DNA from: Acidobacteria bacterium Mor1
GTDB taxonomy: Bacteria; Acidobacteriota; Polarisedimenticolia; Polarisedimenticolales; Polarisedimenticolaceae
Assembly (NCBI GenBank): GCA_001664505.1
Contig: CP011806.1
Coordinates: 448,609 to 512,608, forward strand
Reading direction: 5' to 3'
DNA: 64,000 bases
The notes beneath the pieces were generated by a model. That model searched no databases and had not been told where the DNA came from. It saw only the letters and a list, made by a program, of their open reading frames with translations. Of this stretch, positions 30,415 through 38,708 are shown one piece after another (the stretch's first letter is position 1; each line of letters starts with the position of its first letter). The translations under genes and the position numbers were made by a program.

Positions 30415-30873
30415 GTGAAGTGTCCGTTCTGCGGTCATTGCAAGGACCGTGTCGTCGATTCCCGCGAAAGCGGCCCCGGGGACTCGATCCGCCGCCGGCG
30501 GGAGTGTCTGGCCTGCGGGCGTCGTTTCACGTCCTACGAGCGGATCGAAGAGATCCCCTACATGGTGATCAAGAAGGACGGGCGCCGGGAGCCCTTCGAC
30601 CGCCAGAAGCTCATGAGCGGCCTCCAGCTGGCCTGCCAGAAACGCGCAGTTCCCGTTAAGGCCCTGGTCCAGATCGTCGATAACGTGGAACGAGCCGTCC
30701 AGGACAACCCGGACCGCGAGGTCGAGGCGGGAGCCATCGGAAAGATGGTCATGGACAGCCTGAAGGATTTGGACAAAGTTGCCTACGTGCGGTTCGCTTC
30801 GGTGTACCGCGAGTTCGAGGACGTCCAGGAGTTCATGAACGAGCTCAGGGGCCTGCTCGGCAGCCGGAAGTAG
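30415..30873 (+). CDS. nrdR: Transcriptional repressor NrdR
   Basis: 152 residues from GTG 30415, five bases after GAGGAGGTGA. NrdR represses ribonucleotide reductase genes in response to ATP/dATP. The zinc ribbon is [19 protein letters not shown] with the second knuckle ECLACGRRF, and the ATP-cone domain contains [16 protein letters not shown]. Length and order are standard. No nrd genes are in the window. It heads a tight unit with hsp20 and lon. Confidence 0.96.
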   Translation: MKCPFCGHCKDRVVDSRESGPGDSIRRRRECLACGRRFTSYERIEEIPYMVIKKDGRREPFDRQKLMSGLQLACQKRAVPVKALVQIVDNVERAVQDNPDREVEAGAIGKMVMDSLKDLDKVAYVRFASVYREFEDVQEFMNELRGLLGSRK

Positions 30874-30893
30874 GGAGCTTCCCGGGAGGCAGC

Positions 30894-31340
30894 GTGTCGG
30901 AATCGTTTGGACCGTTGATGGAAGTGGCGCGGATCCAGGCGGAGATCAACCGCCTGTTTGAAAACGTGCTCGATCTGGGCCGGCCGGATGACGACGGATC
31001 CGCCGCATGGATCCCCAACGTAGACGTGATCGAGGCCGAGGAAGACCTCGTGGTTCGCGTCGAATTGCCGGGAGTTGCGCTGGAAAACTTGAACATCGCG
31101 ACCAACGGCTCAAACTTGATCATCCGGGGAGAGAAAACGCGGCCCGCCTTCGGGGGGGACTCGAGCTTTCTCGCCGCCGAACGCGGGTTCGGGGTGTTCC
31201 GCCGGGTCGTTCATCTGGCCGTGCCGGTGAACACCCGCCGGGCCGAGGCCGTGCTGGACGCCGGGCTCCTGGAGATCCGGTTCCCCAAGGTGCCGAACCG
31301 GAGAGGTGAAGAAGTGCCGATCGAGGTGAAGAACGCATGA
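30894..31340 (+). CDS. Small heat-shock protein, Hsp20/alpha-crystallin family
   Basis: 148 residues from GTG 30894 (GGGAGG four bases upstream). It is an ATP-independent holdase. The alpha-crystallin domain (about 42-140) shows WIPNVDVIEAEEDLVVRVELPG (cut for length: WIPNVDVIE, VRVELPGV), the conserved NGSNLIIRGEKTR, and AVLDAGLLEIRFPK. The C-terminal VPIEV serves as the I/V-x-I/V anchoring motif. Its stop overlaps the lon ATG (ATGA), linking holdase and protease synthesis. Confidence 0.92.
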   Translation: MSESFGPLMEVARIQAEINRLFENVLDLGRPDDDGSAAWIPNVDVIEAEEDLVVRVELPGVALENLNIATNGSNLIIRGEKTRPAFGGDSSFLAAERGFGVFRRVVHLAVPVNTRRAEAVLDAGLLEIRFPKVPNRRGEEVPIEVKNA

Positions 31341-33739
31341 AGGCTACCGTCGCTGATCGTCCGTCCGAAGAGAACGTGCGCATTCCGGCGGAGCTGCCGG
31401 TCCTGCCGCTTCGCGACATGGTGGTCTACCCGTTCATCATCGCGCCGCTGTCGGTGGCCCGGGACATCTCGATCCAGGCGGTCGACCGTGCCCTGGCCGA
31501 CAACCGGATGATCCTGCTGACCGCCCAGCGGGACAAGGACGAAGACGAACCCCAGGACGATGATCTGTACCGCATGGGCACCGTGGCGGTGATCATGCGC
31601 ATGCTCAAGCTCCCCGACGGCCGTATTCGCGTGCTGGTCCAGGGTGTCTGCCGGGCGCGCATTACCGAGGTCTGCCACAACCGGCCGCACTTCGTGGCCA
31701 AGGTCGAGCGGGTCGACGACGACGAGCACGATCCGGCGTCGATCGAGAAGGAAGCGTTGATGCGCTCGACCAAGCGCATGCTCGAGCGCTCCTCGAGCCT
31801 GGGCAAGAACTTGCCCTCCGAGGTGATGGTCATCGCCAACAACCTGGAGGACCCGGGGCGCCTGGCCGACCTGACCGCCTCGAACCTGGACCTCAAGATC
31901 GACGAGGCCCAGGGGGTGCTGGACAGCACCGAGCCTATCGAACGGCTCAAACAGTCTCACGAGTTCCTCAAGCGGGAGATGGACCTGCTGTCGATGCAGC
32001 GGGAGATCGACTCCCTGGCCCGTGACGAGATGGATCGCAGCCAGCGGGAGTTCTACCTGCGGCAACAGATGAAGGCGATCATGATGGAGCTCGGCGAAGG
32101 GGACGAGCTCGTCGAGGAGATCGAGCAGTACCGGGAGAAGGTCGAGAAACTCAAGCTGCCCGAAGCGGCCGCCACCGAGTTCGAACGCCAGCTCAAGAAG
32201 CTCGAGCGCATGCATCCGGACTCCGCCGAGAGTTCCACGGTGCGCAACTACCTGGACTGGTTGACCGGGATGCCCTGGGATCACCGCTCCAAGGACAATC
32301 TCGATATCGCCAAGGCCCGTTCGATCCTCGACGAGGATCACTTCGGGCTGGAGAAGATCAAGGAGCGCATCCTCGAGTACCTCTCGGTGCGCAAGCTGAG
32401 CCGCAAGAGCAAGGGGCCGATCCTCTGCTTCGTCGGCCCTCCCGGGGTGGGCAAGACCTCTCTGGGCCGTTCCATCGCCCGGGCGCTGGGCCGCAACTTC
32501 GTGCGACTCTCCCTGGGCGGCGTCAAGGATGAAGCCGAGATCCGCGGCCATCGCCGGACCTACGTCGGCGCCATGCCCGGCCGGATCATCCAGGGCATCC
32601 ACCAGGCCGAGTCGTCGAACCCGGTGTTCATGCTGGACGAGGTCGACAAGATCGGCTCCGACTACCGGGGCGATCCGTCGGCGGCGTTGCTCGAGGTCCT
32701 CGACCCCGAACAGAACTCCACCTTCCGCGACCACTATCTGGCGGTGCCCTACGACCTGTCCGACGTGATGTTCATCACCACGGCCAACCTGCTGGACCCG
32801 ATCCAGCCCGCCTTCCGCGACCGGATGGAGATCATCCATCTGTCGGGCTACACCGAGGAAGAGAAGCTGGTGATCGCGCGGCGTCATCTGGTGCCGCGGC
32901 AGATCAAGGACAACGGTCTCAAGGACGAACAGATCGAAATCGTCGACAAGGCGCTCGAGACGTTGATCCGGGACTACACCCGGGAGGCCGGCCTGCGCAG
33001 CCTGGAGCGAGCGGTGGGCGCGCTCTGCCGCAAGGTCGCCCGCCAGGTGGCCGAGGGCAAGAAGAGCAAGGTTCGCATCATCGGATCCAGCGTGAAGGGT
33101 TATCTCGGGCCCTCGCCGGTCAGCCGCGAGGACATGCAGAAGACCGATCAGGTCGGCCTGGCGACCGGGCTCGCCTGGACCGCCGTCGGCGGCGATGTGC
33201 TGTTCGTCGAGGCGTCGACCATGCCGGGCAAGGGGCAGCTGATCCTGACCGGCTCCCTGGGCGACGTGATGAAGGAGTCGGCCCACGCGGCTCTGACCTA
33301 TGCACGGGCCCGGGCCTCGGAGCTCGGCATTCCCGAGGGCTTCTTCGAGCAGAACGACATTCACGTTCACGTCCCCGAGGGGGCGATTCCCAAGGACGGA
33401 CCGTCGGCGGGGATCACCATCGCCTCGGCGATGCTCTCGGTCTTCACCAACCGGACCCTGCGCCGGGACGTGGCGATGACCGGCGAGATCACCCTGCGGG
33501 GCAACGTGCTCCCCATCGGCGGGGTGAAGGAAAAGGTCCTGGCGGCCCGCCGCTCGGGATACTCCCGGGTGATCCTGCCCGAGGGCAACCGCAAGAACCT
33601 GGAAGACATCCCCAAGACCCTGCGCCGGGACGTGGAGTTCGACTTCGTCAGCCATGTCCGGGACGTGTTCCGCATCGCCCTGGGCGGTGAGGCCGGTGGC
33701 GCGGAGCCGGGGACGGAGAGCGAGGCGCTGGGGGCCTGA
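31337..33739 (+). CDS. lon: ATP-dependent protease Lon
   Basis: 800 residues, ATG overlapping the hsp20 stop. Lon degrades misfolded and regulatory proteins in the cytosol. Domains: N-terminal LonN (about 15-215, LPVLPLRDMVVYPFIIAPL), coiled-coil linker, AAA+ with Walker A GPPGVGKTS (about 369-377), and the LonP protease with catalytic Ser690 in DGPSAGITIASAM and Lys733 in GGVKEKVLAARR, exactly 43 residues apart as in E. coli. A short Gly/Glu-rich tail ends the protein. A strong terminator follows. Confidence 0.98.
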   Translation: MKATVADRPSEENVRIPAELPVLPLRDMVVYPFIIAPLSVARDISIQAVDRALADNRMILLTAQRDKDEDEPQDDDLYRMGTVAVIMRMLKLPDGRIRVLVQGVCRARITEVCHNRPHFVAKVERVDDDEHDPASIEKEALMRSTKRMLERSSSLGKNLPSEVMVIANNLEDPGRLADLTASNLDLKIDEAQGVLDSTEPIERLKQSHEFLKREMDLLSMQREIDSLARDEMDRSQREFYLRQQMKAIMMELGEGDELVEEIEQYREKVEKLKLPEAAATEFERQLKKLERMHPDSAESSTVRNYLDWLTGMPWDHRSKDNLDIAKARSILDEDHFGLEKIKERILEYLSVRKLSRKSKGPILCFVGPPGVGKTSLGRSIARALGRNFVRLSLGGVKDEAEIRGHRRTYVGAMPGRIIQGIHQAESSNPVFMLDEVDKIGSDYRGDPSAALLEVLDPEQNSTFRDHYLAVPYDLSDVMFITTANLLDPIQPAFRDRMEIIHLSGYTEEEKLVIARRHLVPRQIKDNGLKDEQIEIVDKALETLIRDYTREAGLRSLERAVGALCRKVARQVAEGKKSKVRIIGSSVKGYLGPSPVSREDMQKTDQVGLATGLAWTAVGGDVLFVEASTMPGKGQLILTGSLGDVMKESAHAALTYARARASELGIPEGFFEQNDIHVHVPEGAIPKDGPSAGITIASAMLSVFTNRTLRRDVAMTGEITLRGNVLPIGGVKEKVLAARRSGYSRVILPEGNRKNLEDIPKTLRRDVEFDFVSHVRDVFRIALGGEAGGAEPGTESEALGA

Positions 33740-33790
33740 TCCGGCCCCGGGGCCTGCGGCTATCCGCCGGCGTTCTCGATGAATCGAAGC

Positions 33791-33817
33791 AAAGGCGGCC
33801 TCCGGGCCGCCTTTTTT
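33791..33817 (+). terminator. Rho-independent terminator after lon
   Basis: A perfect 10-bp stem AAAGGCGGCC / GGCCGCCTTT with a TCCG tetraloop and a run of T to 33817. It closes the nrdR-hsp20-lon unit. Confidence 0.9.
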
Positions 33818-33851
33818 CGTCTCCGGGGGCCGGAGCCCCGTTTCCGGCGGC

Positions 33852-33880
33852 TTGACCACGCTCCCGGGCAAGCCTAGAAT
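33852..33880 (+). promoter_or_regulatory. Strong sigma-70-type promoter for the sigma-factor/pilus operon
   Basis: TTGACC (33852-33857), exactly 17 bases, TAGAAT (33875-33880). It predicts a leader of about 130 bases before ATG 34020. I see no second ECF-type (GGAAC/TCT-like) promoter in the leader, so autoregulation by the ECF sigma factor is not evident from the sequence. The rest of 33740-34019 holds the lon terminator and no gene. Confidence 0.65.
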
Positions 33881-34019
33881 CGCCGCTTTTCCGGTGCGTT
33901 TTGCCTGTTTTTCGCCTTTCGGTCCGGGCGCTAGACGGCGGAGCCCGGTGGCCCGTATCTAGAGCGAGCCACGGCCCCGACCGTCGGTGCCCGTGAAGGC
34001 GCAACCAACCACGGGGACG

Positions 34020-34604
34020 ATGCGGGACGAGGCCGAACTGATAGCTGCGGCGACCGGGGGCGACCCGGAAGCTTTCGACGAGCTGGTGCGCATCAAGCGC
34101 GAGCAGGTCGTCCGGGCGGCTTATCAGGTGACGGGCGAATTGGAGGACGCCCGTGACGTGGCTCAGCGGGTGTTTCTCCGATTGTGGAAGATCCTCGAGC
34201 GGTATGACCCAGCCCGAAGATTCGACACTTGGCTTTACAGGATCACCGTGAACGCCGCCATCGACCACATTCGCAGCCGGGGCCCCCGGGGAGTGATGCA
34301 ACCGCTGCCCGACGACCCTTCCCTGGTGCGCGACCCCGACGAGGAACCGGTGCCCGAGGCTGAACGGGCCATGGACCTCTCCCAGCTCCAGCAGGCGTTC
34401 ATGCGCCTGGCCGAGGGGTTGGCGCCCAAGCAGCGGGCGGTCTTCGTGCTCAAGGAAATCGAGGGGCTGGAGACCGCCGAGGTCGCCCGGATCCTCGAGG
34501 TGCGTGAGTCGACGGTGCGGAACCACCTGCTGCAGGCCCGCCGGGCGCTGCGGTCGGCGTTCGAACGGGAGTACCCGTCGTTGATCCCCAAGAGGCGCTC
34601 ATGA
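34020..34604 (+). CDS. ECF-type RNA polymerase sigma factor (RpoE-like)
   Basis: 194 residues from ATG 34020 (MRDEAELIAAATGGDPEAFDE), a typical ECF N-terminus; GTG 33987 would add 11 residues and lacks a ribosome site. Region 2: VFLRLWKILERYDPARRFDTWLYRI (recognised through FDTWLYRITVNAAIDHIR); region 4: LAPKQRAVFVLKEIEGLETAEVA with the HTH VRESTVRNHLLQARRAL. It recruits RNA polymerase to a specific regulon. Its stop overlaps the anti-sigma start (ATGA), the usual sigma/anti-sigma arrangement. It is the first gene of the secretion/pilus operon, so control of that machine is its likely job. Confidence 0.92.
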   Translation: MRDEAELIAAATGGDPEAFDELVRIKREQVVRAAYQVTGELEDARDVAQRVFLRLWKILERYDPARRFDTWLYRITVNAAIDHIRSRGPRGVMQPLPDDPSLVRDPDEEPVPEAERAMDLSQLQQAFMRLAEGLAPKQRAVFVLKEIEGLETAEVARILEVRESTVRNHLLQARRALRSAFEREYPSLIPKRRS

Positions 34605-35083
34605 GCGAGCATCTGAACCGCGCGACCCTGGAGGGTTTCGACGAGCTCGGCGGCGAAGCCCGCCGCGAGGCCGTCGAGCATCTGCGCGATTGTGCGATCT
34701 GCCGGGCCGAACTGGCCGCCATCGATCCCACGGCGCTGTTCTCCCTGCTCTCCCTGCAGCCGGTACCCGAGGAGATCCTCGATCAGGTCTCGGCGGGGGT
34801 TCGGCAGGAGATCGCGGCGGAGGGGCAGGTCGAGCGGCAGCCCAAACGCTGGCTCGGCTGGGCCGGGGTGGCGGCCGCGGCGCTGATCGTCGGTGTATTG
34901 GCGGTGCGGGGTGTCGGCACTCCGGGCACCGATCCCGTCGAGCCGGAGGTTTTTCCGCCGGTAACGGTCGTTGAGCAGCAGCGGCTTCAATTGTTGGATC
35001 CCGGCGAAGGCGTTGAAGTGGTGGACCTGACCGTGGGTGACGCGCAGCTTGTGATGGTTTTCGATAAGGGGCTCGAGCTATGA
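34601..35083 (+). CDS. Zinc-binding anti-sigma factor (ZAS type), single-pass membrane
   Basis: 160 residues. The cytosolic N-terminal anti-sigma domain carries HLRDCAICRAEL, the H-x3-C-x2-C zinc motif that clamps ECF sigma factors, and one membrane helix follows (about 86-105, WAGVAAAALIVGVLAVRGV). The C-terminal part (about 55 residues) faces the periplasm and could sense the assembled machine or envelope stress. Start and stop overlap both neighbours by four bases (ATGA), so it is made in ratio with the sigma factor and with the periplasmic protein encoded next. Confidence 0.85.
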   Translation: MSEHLNRATLEGFDELGGEARREAVEHLRDCAICRAELAAIDPTALFSLLSLQPVPEEILDQVSAGVRQEIAAEGQVERQPKRWLGWAGVAAAALIVGVLAVRGVGTPGTDPVEPEVFPPVTVVEQQRLQLLDPGEGVEVVDLTVGDAQLVMVFDKGLEL

Positions 35084-35814
35084 CCGCAAGTCGATATCCA
35101 GTCCTCAGAGCGATGAGCGTGCTCGTCGCCGTGGCGCTTTGTATTTCGGGCGCTGTCCAGGCCGAGACACCGGCGGAGGGGCTCAAGGTCAAGGCCTTCA
35201 AGGTCGAGCATCGTTCGCTGATGGAAGCGGCAGAACTGGCTGAAGCGGTGCTCTCGGAAGAGGGTTCCCTGCGCATCCGGCCCAACATCAAGACCCTCGT
35301 GGTCGAAGATTACGAAAACGTACTGGGGAAGGTGCAGAGCCTGATCCATGACTTCGACGTCCCTCCGCGCAACGTGAAGTTGACGTTGAACCTGATTGTC
35401 GGTACCGATGAAAGAGCGGAACAAGACGGGCGCACGACGCTGCTGGGTCCCGACGTGGCCCAGGAGATCGTCGATGCCGTCGAACGGATTCGCCGGCTGA
35501 CGAAATGGTCGAAGTACGAGATCGAGGGCAGCCGTTCGGTCCAAGGTGTCGAGGGGGGCGAGACCATCGCCCAGCTTTCCGACGACTACCGTGTCGTCAT
35601 GCAGATCGACGCCGTCGATGAGGAACGCCAGAAGTTGATGATCAAGCGTTTTGCCCTGCAGAAGATCCGCTACTCGGAGCAGTCGGAGCGCTACGAGGAT
35701 ATTTTTGTTTCCTCGGTGATTACTCCCCTCGACCGCCTGAACCAGCTGGTCGTGGCCAGCGGACCCGACGCCAGCAAGGCGCTGTTCCTGACCCTTCAGG
35801 CAGAACTGAGGTAG
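35080..35814 (+). CDS. Exported secretin-N-domain-like protein
   Basis: 244 residues. A signal peptide (VLVAVALCISGAVQA) is followed by a segment with the pattern of secretin N1/NolW-like domains: FKVEHRSLMEAAELAEAVLS, LRIRPNIKTLVVEDYENVLG, KVQSLIHDFDVPPRNV, and then a beta-rich domain (LTLNLIVGTDERAE). In secretins this domain precedes the channel, but no channel domain is present here. It may be an accessory ring or pilotin-like factor for the secretin encoded at 42635. No catalytic motif is visible. The assignment rests on pattern resemblance. Confidence 0.6.
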   Translation: MTASRYPVLRAMSVLVAVALCISGAVQAETPAEGLKVKAFKVEHRSLMEAAELAEAVLSEEGSLRIRPNIKTLVVEDYENVLGKVQSLIHDFDVPPRNVKLTLNLIVGTDERAEQDGRTTLLGPDVAQEIVDAVERIRRLTKWSKYEIEGSRSVQGVEGGETIAQLSDDYRVVMQIDAVDEERQKLMIKRFALQKIRYSEQSERYEDIFVSSVITPLDRLNQLVVASGPDASKALFLTLQAELR

Positions 35815-35821
35815 CTTCCGG

Positions 35822-37033
35822 ATGCCCGAGTTCAACGCAAGGGTCGCCATGCCCAGCGGCGAGATCGTCGAGCGCAGCTACGTCGCCGACAGCGAATCCG
35901 CCCTGCGTCGCCAGCTGGAAGGCGACGATTGCCTGATTCTCGACCTCAAGTCCCAGAGCGCGCTGTTCGGTGCGCTCTCGACGCCGTTTCAGGGCCGGAT
36001 CTCCCAGCGGGAGTTCCTGTTCTTCAACCAGGAGCTGGCGGCGCTGATCCGCGCCGGTCTGCCGATCATCAACAGCCTCGACATCCTGATCGAGCGCCGC
36101 AAGAACGAGCGTTTCAAGCGCTCCCTGATCGACATCCGCAACCGGGTCAAGGCGGGCGAGTCGCTGAGTGAGGCTTTCGAGGCCCAGGGCGAGCTCTTCC
36201 CCAAGCTCTACTCGGCGAGCCTCGCTTCCGGCGAGCGGTCGGGTGAGCTGGCCGGCGTCCTCGGCCGCTACATCGAGTACACCCGCAGCGTGATGGCGGT
36301 GCAGCGCAAGGTCATCTCGGCGCTGATCTACCCGGTGATCCTGCTGGTGCTCTCGAGCGGCCTGATCGCCGTGCTGGTCTTCTTCATCATTCCCAAGTTC
36401 AGCAACTTCCTGAGCTACATGGATGTCGAGCTGCCGATGGCGACCCAGGCGATGGTCGCCGTGGCCAATTTCGCCACCGGCAACTGGATCGTGATGCTGA
36501 TCTCCGCCGTGGTCGGCCTGCTGGCCTTCCTGGCCTGGCGCAAGACCCCCGGCGGCCAGTACGCCCTGGATCACATCCGCATGCGCCTGCCCCTGGTCGG
36601 CTCCGTGGCCCGGGACTACGCTCAGAACCGCTTCACCCGCACCCTGGCGACCCTGCAGGCCGGCGGTATCCCGCTGGTCACGTCGCTGGAGCTCTCGGCC
36701 CGGGCGGTGGGCAACAAGGTCTACGAGAAGGCGCTGCTGGAGGTCACCGGCCACGTCCGCGAGGGCAAGCCGCTCTGGGAGTCGCTGGAGGGCACCAACC
36801 TGCTCTCGGACATCGCCGTCGAGATGGTCAAGGTGGGGGAGTCCACCGGTGCCCTGGATGAGATGTTGAACACGGCGTCGGAGTTCACCGACGAGGAGAT
36901 CGATTTCCGGCTCGCGCGGATCGTCGCGATGATCGAGCCGATGCTCCTGATCTTCATGGCCGCGGTCGTTGGCTTCATGGTGTATTCGATCTGGATGCCC
37001 ATGATCGGAGCCGTCGGCGGCGCGGGAGTCTGA
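35822..37033 (+). CDS. pilC: Inner-membrane platform protein, PilC/GspF family
   Basis: 403 residues. The inner-membrane platform of type IV pili and type II secretion couples the assembly ATPase to pilin extraction. Two T2SSF domains are seen: QREFLFFNQELAALIRAGLPI (cut for length: FNQELAALIRAGLPI), GESLSEAFEAQGELFP, and in the second copy NRFTRTLATLQAGGIPLV and VREGKPLWESLEG. Membrane segments lie near 160-185, 210-230 and 375-397 (MAAVVGFMVYSIWMPM). It precedes the ATPase gene by one base, so the order is F then E. PilC and GspF cannot be told apart with certainty from sequence alone. Confidence 0.9.
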   Translation: MPEFNARVAMPSGEIVERSYVADSESALRRQLEGDDCLILDLKSQSALFGALSTPFQGRISQREFLFFNQELAALIRAGLPIINSLDILIERRKNERFKRSLIDIRNRVKAGESLSEAFEAQGELFPKLYSASLASGERSGELAGVLGRYIEYTRSVMAVQRKVISALIYPVILLVLSSGLIAVLVFFIIPKFSNFLSYMDVELPMATQAMVAVANFATGNWIVMLISAVVGLLAFLAWRKTPGGQYALDHIRMRLPLVGSVARDYAQNRFTRTLATLQAGGIPLVTSLELSARAVGNKVYEKALLEVTGHVREGKPLWESLEGTNLLSDIAVEMVKVGESTGALDEMLNTASEFTDEEIDFRLARIVAMIEPMLLIFMAAVVGFMVYSIWMPMIGAVGGAGV

Positions 37034-37034
37034 T

Positions 37035-38708
37035 ATGTCAGACGACGTAAAGCTTCAAGACGAGCAGATGGCGGCGGCTGCCGCCGCGGCAGCGGCCGAG
37101 GCCGCCGGCGAGGATGCCGGCGGGGACGTCCTCTCCGAGGAGTTCCAGGCCAAGCAGCTCGCCGACCGGCTGGGTATCGAGTACATCGACCTCGAGAACT
37201 TCGAGATCGACCCGGAGTTGTTCCGGCAGATCCCCGTCGACATGATGTTCCGCTACAACTTCGTGCCGCGGCATCGTTCGGAAGACAGCCTGGCCATCGT
37301 CGTCGCCGACCCCACCGACGTGCTGATGATCGACGAGCTGGAGCTCTTACTCGGGTCCAGCGTCGAGGTCTGCGTCGGGACGCAGTCGGCCATTCAGGAG
37401 ATTCTCAAGAAGAGTGAGTCCTCCCAGCGTGTGCTGGACGAGGCCACCGAGGAGTTCCGGCTCCAGATCGTCACCGAGAACGAGGACGGCGAGGAGACGC
37501 TGTCCATCGACCGGCTGACCCAGGATTCGTCGCCGATCATCAAGCTGGTCGACTCGACCATCTTCAACGCCCTGCAGCGCCGCTGTTCCGATATCCACGT
37601 CGAGACCCGGGAACGGGAAGTGGTGATCAAGTACCGCATCGACGGCGTGCTCTACCAGGCGCTGGAGCCGATCGACAAGAAGTTCCACTCGACGATCATC
37701 TCCCGTATCAAGATCATGTCGGAGCTGGATATCTCCGAGAAGCGCATTCCCCAGGACGGCCGCTTCAAGCTGCGGGTCAAGGGACGCACCGTCGACTTCC
37801 GTGTCTCGATCGTGCCCACGGTCCACGGCGAGGATTGCGTGATCCGTATCCTCGACAAGGAGTCGGCCAACGAGGCGTTCTCCAACCTGAGTCTCGAGGT
37901 CACCGGTTTCGACAAGCGGGACAAGGCCCGTTTCCGCCGCTTCATCAAGGAACCCTACGGCATGGTGCTGGTCACCGGTCCGACCGGTTCCGGTAAGACG
38001 ACCACCCTCTATGCGGCGCTGGCAGAGATCCAGAACGACGAGGACAAGATCGTCACCATCGAGGATCCGGTCGAATACCAGCTGCCCGGGATCACCCAGA
38101 TCCCGGTCAACGAGAAGAAAGGGCTGACCTTCGCCCGCGGGTTGCGCTCGATCCTGCGCCACGACCCGGACAAGGTGATGGTCGGTGAGATTCGAGACGC
38201 CGAGACCGCCCAGATCGCGATCCAGTCGGCGTTGACCGGTCACCTGGTGTTCACCACCGTCCACGCCAACAACGTCGTCGACGTGGTAGGCCGCTTCCTC
38301 AACATGGGCGTGGAGCCCTACAACTTCGTTTCGGCGCTCAACTGCATCATGGCCCAGCGGCTGGTACGGTTGATCTGTTCGACCTGCAAGCAGCCGGCGA
38401 AGGCGACCCGGGAGCAGCTTCAGGAATCGGCCCTCGATCCCGGCCGCTACCTGGACTACACCTTCCACGAGGGCAAGGGCTGCATCGACTGCAACGGCAC
38501 CGGCTACCGCGGCCGTACGGCGATTGCGGAGCTCCTGGATATGTCCGATCGAATTCGCGAGATGATTCTTCAGCGTCGTCCCGGAGCCGACATCAAGCGT
38601 GCGGCCAAGGAAGAGGGGATGACGTTCCTGCGTGAGGCGGCGTTGGCCAAGGTGTTCAACGGCGATACCACGCTCCACGAAGTCAACAAGGTAACTTTCA
38701 TCGACTAA
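37035..38708 (+). CDS. pilB: Assembly ATPase, PilB/GspE family
   Basis: 557 residues. The N-terminal Ala-rich lead and MshEN-type domain (LADRLGIEYIDLENFEIDP, here LADRLGIEYIDL) are followed by N2 and the RecA-like core: Walker A GPTGSGKTTTLYA, Asp box EDPVEYQLPGITQ, Walker B LRSILRHDPDKVMVGEIRD (seen as DKVMVGEIRDAETA) and the His box TGHLVFTTVHANN. A tetra-Cys zinc motif CSTC...CIDCNGTGYRGR is present as in GspE/PilB. It powers pilus or pseudopilus extension from the cytosol. Its stop shares a base with the pilM start (TAATG). Confidence 0.92.
   Translation: MSDDVKLQDEQMAAAAAAAAAEAAGEDAGGDVLSEEFQAKQLADRLGIEYIDLENFEIDPELFRQIPVDMMFRYNFVPRHRSEDSLAIVVADPTDVLMIDELELLLGSSVEVCVGTQSAIQEILKKSESSQRVLDEATEEFRLQIVTENEDGEETLSIDRLTQDSSPIIKLVDSTIFNALQRRCSDIHVETREREVVIKYRIDGVLYQALEPIDKKFHSTIISRIKIMSELDISEKRIPQDGRFKLRVKGRTVDFRVSIVPTVHGEDCVIRILDKESANEAFSNLSLEVTGFDKRDKARFRRFIKEPYGMVLVTGPTGSGKTTTLYAALAEIQNDEDKIVTIEDPVEYQLPGITQIPVNEKKGLTFARGLRSILRHDPDKVMVGEIRDAETAQIAIQSALTGHLVFTTVHANNVVDVVGRFLNMGVEPYNFVSALNCIMAQRLVRLICSTCKQPAKATREQLQESALDPGRYLDYTFHEGKGCIDCNGTGYRGRTAIAELLDMSDRIREMILQRRPGADIKRAAKEEGMTFLREAALAKVFNGDTTLHEVNKVTFID

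Noticed and set aside
31211..33871. 886-residue minus-strand frame over lon
   Set aside because: High-GC shadow of lon: rich in His, Arg, Gly, Leu with no family motifs, while the plus strand encodes an intact Lon.
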